The translations under genes were made by a program, and so were the position numbers. The notes beneath the pieces were generated by a model that had not been told where the DNA came from, did not search any database, and saw only the letters and a list, made by a program, of their open reading frames with translations. A stretch of DNA of 64,000 bases from Paraflavitalea sp. CAU 1676 (lineage in GTDB: Bacteria; Bacteroidota; Bacteroidia; Chitinophagales; Chitinophagaceae), in contig NZ_JARHUJ010000009.1 of the NCBI RefSeq assembly GCF_029223285.1, forward strand, positions 372,001 to 436,000. The letters are read 5' to 3'. Below, one piece after another: positions 62,699-64,000 of the stretch (positions within the stretch are counted from its first letter, which is position 1; each line of letters starts with the position of its first letter).

Positions 62699-63268
62699 AT
62701 GGCTGTACTGAAATTCAGGATATATTTTGAAGAAGACGATAGCATCTACCGTGATGTGGCCGTAAAGCATACCCAATCGTTTTTACAGCTGCACCAGATC
62801 ATTCTGAAAGCCTACGAGTTCGATAATAAACACCAGGCTACCTTCTTCCGCAGCAACGACCACTGGCAGCGCGGAAGGGAAATATCGCTGGCCAAATACG
62901 ATAAGGCGTACAAAGTAACGCCACTCCTGATGGAGGAAACGACCATTGGCTCCGAGATCCGCGATCCCAACCAAAAGTTCATCTACAATTACGATTTTGT
63001 AAAGGGATGGAGCTTCCTGGTGGAGTTGATCAATGTGTCGAAAGAAGAGAACGCCAAACTCGACTATCCGGTGGTAGCAAAAACCGAAGGTATTGCACCA
63101 TCACAATATGGCACCAAAGGCCTGGTAGGCGATAAGCTCACTGAAGTGGAGGAGAAATACGATCTCAAGGCCGGCGCCGAAGGATTCGGAACCGAAGGGG
63201 ATGATGATGAAGATGGACTCGGGCTGGGTGAAGAAGCCGACGAAGAAGGCAAGGACGAAGAAATTTAA
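62699..63268 (+). CDS. Plasmid pRiA4b ORF-3 family protein
   Basis: A 189-residue cytoplasmic protein with the family fold: LKFRIYFEEDDSIYRDVAV, then SFLQLHQIILKAYEFDNKHQATFF and FIYNYDFVKGWSFLVELINV, in pieces. Members were first seen on plasmids and insertion elements but occur widely in chromosomes; none has a settled function. A very acidic tail (about 162-189, Asp/Glu/Gly) follows the domain. No transposase is near. Terminator follows, separating it from miaA. Confidence 0.88.
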   Translation: MAVLKFRIYFEEDDSIYRDVAVKHTQSFLQLHQIILKAYEFDNKHQATFFRSNDHWQRGREISLAKYDKAYKVTPLLMEETTIGSEIRDPNQKFIYNYDFVKGWSFLVELINVSKEENAKLDYPVVAKTEGIAPSQYGTKGLVGDKLTEVEEKYDLKAGAEGFGTEGDDDEDGLGLGEEADEEGKDEEI

Positions 63269-63289
63269 CATAGAACCGCAACCTATTGG

Positions 63290-63328
63290 GGGAGGTGATG
63301 TCCAGCAGCGGAGATCACCTCCCTTTTT
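63290..63328 (+). terminator. Rho-independent terminator before miaA
   Basis: GGGAGGTGAT (63290-63299) and ATCACCTCCC (63314-63323) form a 10-bp stem with a 14-nt loop followed by TTTTT. Confidence 0.88.
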
Positions 63329-63342
63329 GTTAACAGGATAAG

Positions 63343-64000
63343 ATGCAGCCAACCTGTATAGTAATTGTAGGACCCACCGCCGTTGGAAAAACGGCCCTGG
63401 CTATCCGCGTAGCAGAACAGTTTCAGACATCGGTCATCTCCGCCGATTCGAGGCAGTGTTTCCGCGAAATGAGCATCGGGGTAGCCAAACCTTCGACCGA
63501 AGAACTGGCGCGCGTGCACCATTACTTTATCAATTCACATTCCATACAGCAGGAGGTCAATGCCGCCGTGTTCGAACAATATGCGCTACAGTCCGTTAAC
63601 CAAATATTCGCGCATCGCCCCGTAGCCGTTATGACGGGTGGCACAGGATTATATGTAAAAGCATTTTGTGAAGGGCTCGATGATATACCGCCCGTATCGC
63701 TGGAGGTTCGTGAACAGATCAGCCGGCAGTATGAACAGCAGGGCCTCTCCTGGTTGCAACAGCAGGTAGCGCAGCTCGACCCGGTGTATTACAGTACCGG
63801 CGAAATACACAACCCTCAGCGGCTCATCCGGGCCCTCGAAGTGAAAATGGCCACCGGGCAGTCCATCCGGACCTATCAGCAGGGTAATAAGGCAACACGC
63901 CCCTTCAAGATTGTTAAAATTGGACTCGACCTCCCCCGTCCCTTGCTCTATGAAAATATTAACCGGCGGGTGGAGATCATGATGGCGCAGGGTTTGCAGG
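63343..64000 (+). CDS. miaA: tRNA dimethylallyltransferase, 5' part (cut by window end)
   Basis: An open frame from ATG 63343 runs off the window (219 codons visible, about two thirds of the enzyme). The P-loop GPTAVGKTALA near 10-20, ISADSRQCFREMSIGVAKP and the MTGGTGLYVKAFCEGLDDIP substrate region identify MiaA. It transfers dimethylallyl to A37 of tRNAs reading codons that start with U. It starts only 15 bp after the terminator's T-run, so its promoter must lie within or upstream of it, or in the hairpin region. Confidence 0.93.
   Translation, partial: MQPTCIVIVGPTAVGKTALAIRVAEQFQTSVISADSRQCFREMSIGVAKPSTEELARVHHYFINSHSIQQEVNAAVFEQYALQSVNQIFAHRPVAVMTGGTGLYVKAFCEGLDDIPPVSLEVREQISRQYEQQGLSWLQQQVAQLDPVYYSTGEIHNPQRLIRALEVKMATGQSIRTYQQGNKATRPFKIVKIGLDLPRPLLYENINRRVEIMMAQGLQ

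Noticed and set aside
62699-63268. Insertion-sequence remnant because of the pRiA4b ORF-3 family
   Set aside because: No transposase, inverted repeats or target duplications are seen around it; the family is widespread in chromosomes.

Overview
The window reads as chromosomal DNA of a Bacteroidota bacterium, most likely a soil- or plant-associated member of the Chitinophagaceae. This placement is an inference. The evidence is two SusC/SusD pairs, a hybrid two-component system (HTCS) regulator with a propeller sensor and AraC output, a FecR/STN-SusC signalling pair, several LytTR response regulators, many lipoproteins starting C-K-K or C-S-K, and promoter boxes of the Bacteroidota TAnnTTTG type. 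Genes are dense, with about 50 protein genes, one tRNA, and no insertion sequences, rRNA, CRISPR arrays or complete prophage.

Layout. 1-4.1 kb: a secreted protein, a hybrid histidine kinase and a LytTR regulator, all on the minus strand. 4.2-7.4 kb: a cation diffusion facilitator and an HxlR-type regulator face two YceI genes and a membrane protein across a perfect 34-bp palindrome. 7.5-10.7 kb: fdhD and an FdhF/YdeP-type molybdopterin oxidoreductase. 10.8-13.4 kb: a large MGH1-like glycoside hydrolase. 13.5-26 kb: a first polysaccharide-utilisation locus (ECF sigma, FecR, STN-type SusC, SusD, two GH18-like proteins). A DUF779/aldehyde dehydrogenase/AraC cassette lies between the sigma factor and FecR. 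26-32.3 kb: a TonB-C protein, a zinc-ribbon/SPFH pair and two tandem paralogous lipoproteins behind near-identical promoters. 33-49 kb: a serine hydrolase and a second polysaccharide-utilisation locus (HTCS, SusC, SusD, GH5 with a ricin-type lectin domain, GH30, GH35), best read as attacking a beta-galactan such as arabinogalactan side chains. 49-55.6 kb: a PHA-system protein, a double-HTH S24 repressor with repeated AGTTCC boxes, a short terminated transcript with a 29-codon membrane peptide, a lipoprotein, a LytS/LytR-type pair, an unexplained half-kilobase and a CBM6-polysaccharide lyase. 55.7-64 kb: housekeeping genes (tRNA-Leu, EamA transporter, dapD, TsaC-type synthase, GT9 glycosyltransferase, CCA-adding enzyme, pRiA4b ORF-3 family protein, and miaA cut by the window end).

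How it works together. In both loci SusC/SusD would import oligosaccharides cut at the surface. The first is probably switched on when the SusC STN domain signals through FecR to a sigma factor, and the second when the HTCS periplasmic sensor binds a released sugar. No single strikingly new system is evident. The most useful leads are the separated sigma/FecR pair, the GH18 partner lacking its catalytic acid, the duplicated lipoproteins with a copied promoter, the HxlR palindrome, and the repressor/small-transcript region near 50.5-51 kb. All function calls come from reading the sequence by eye; no database search was run.
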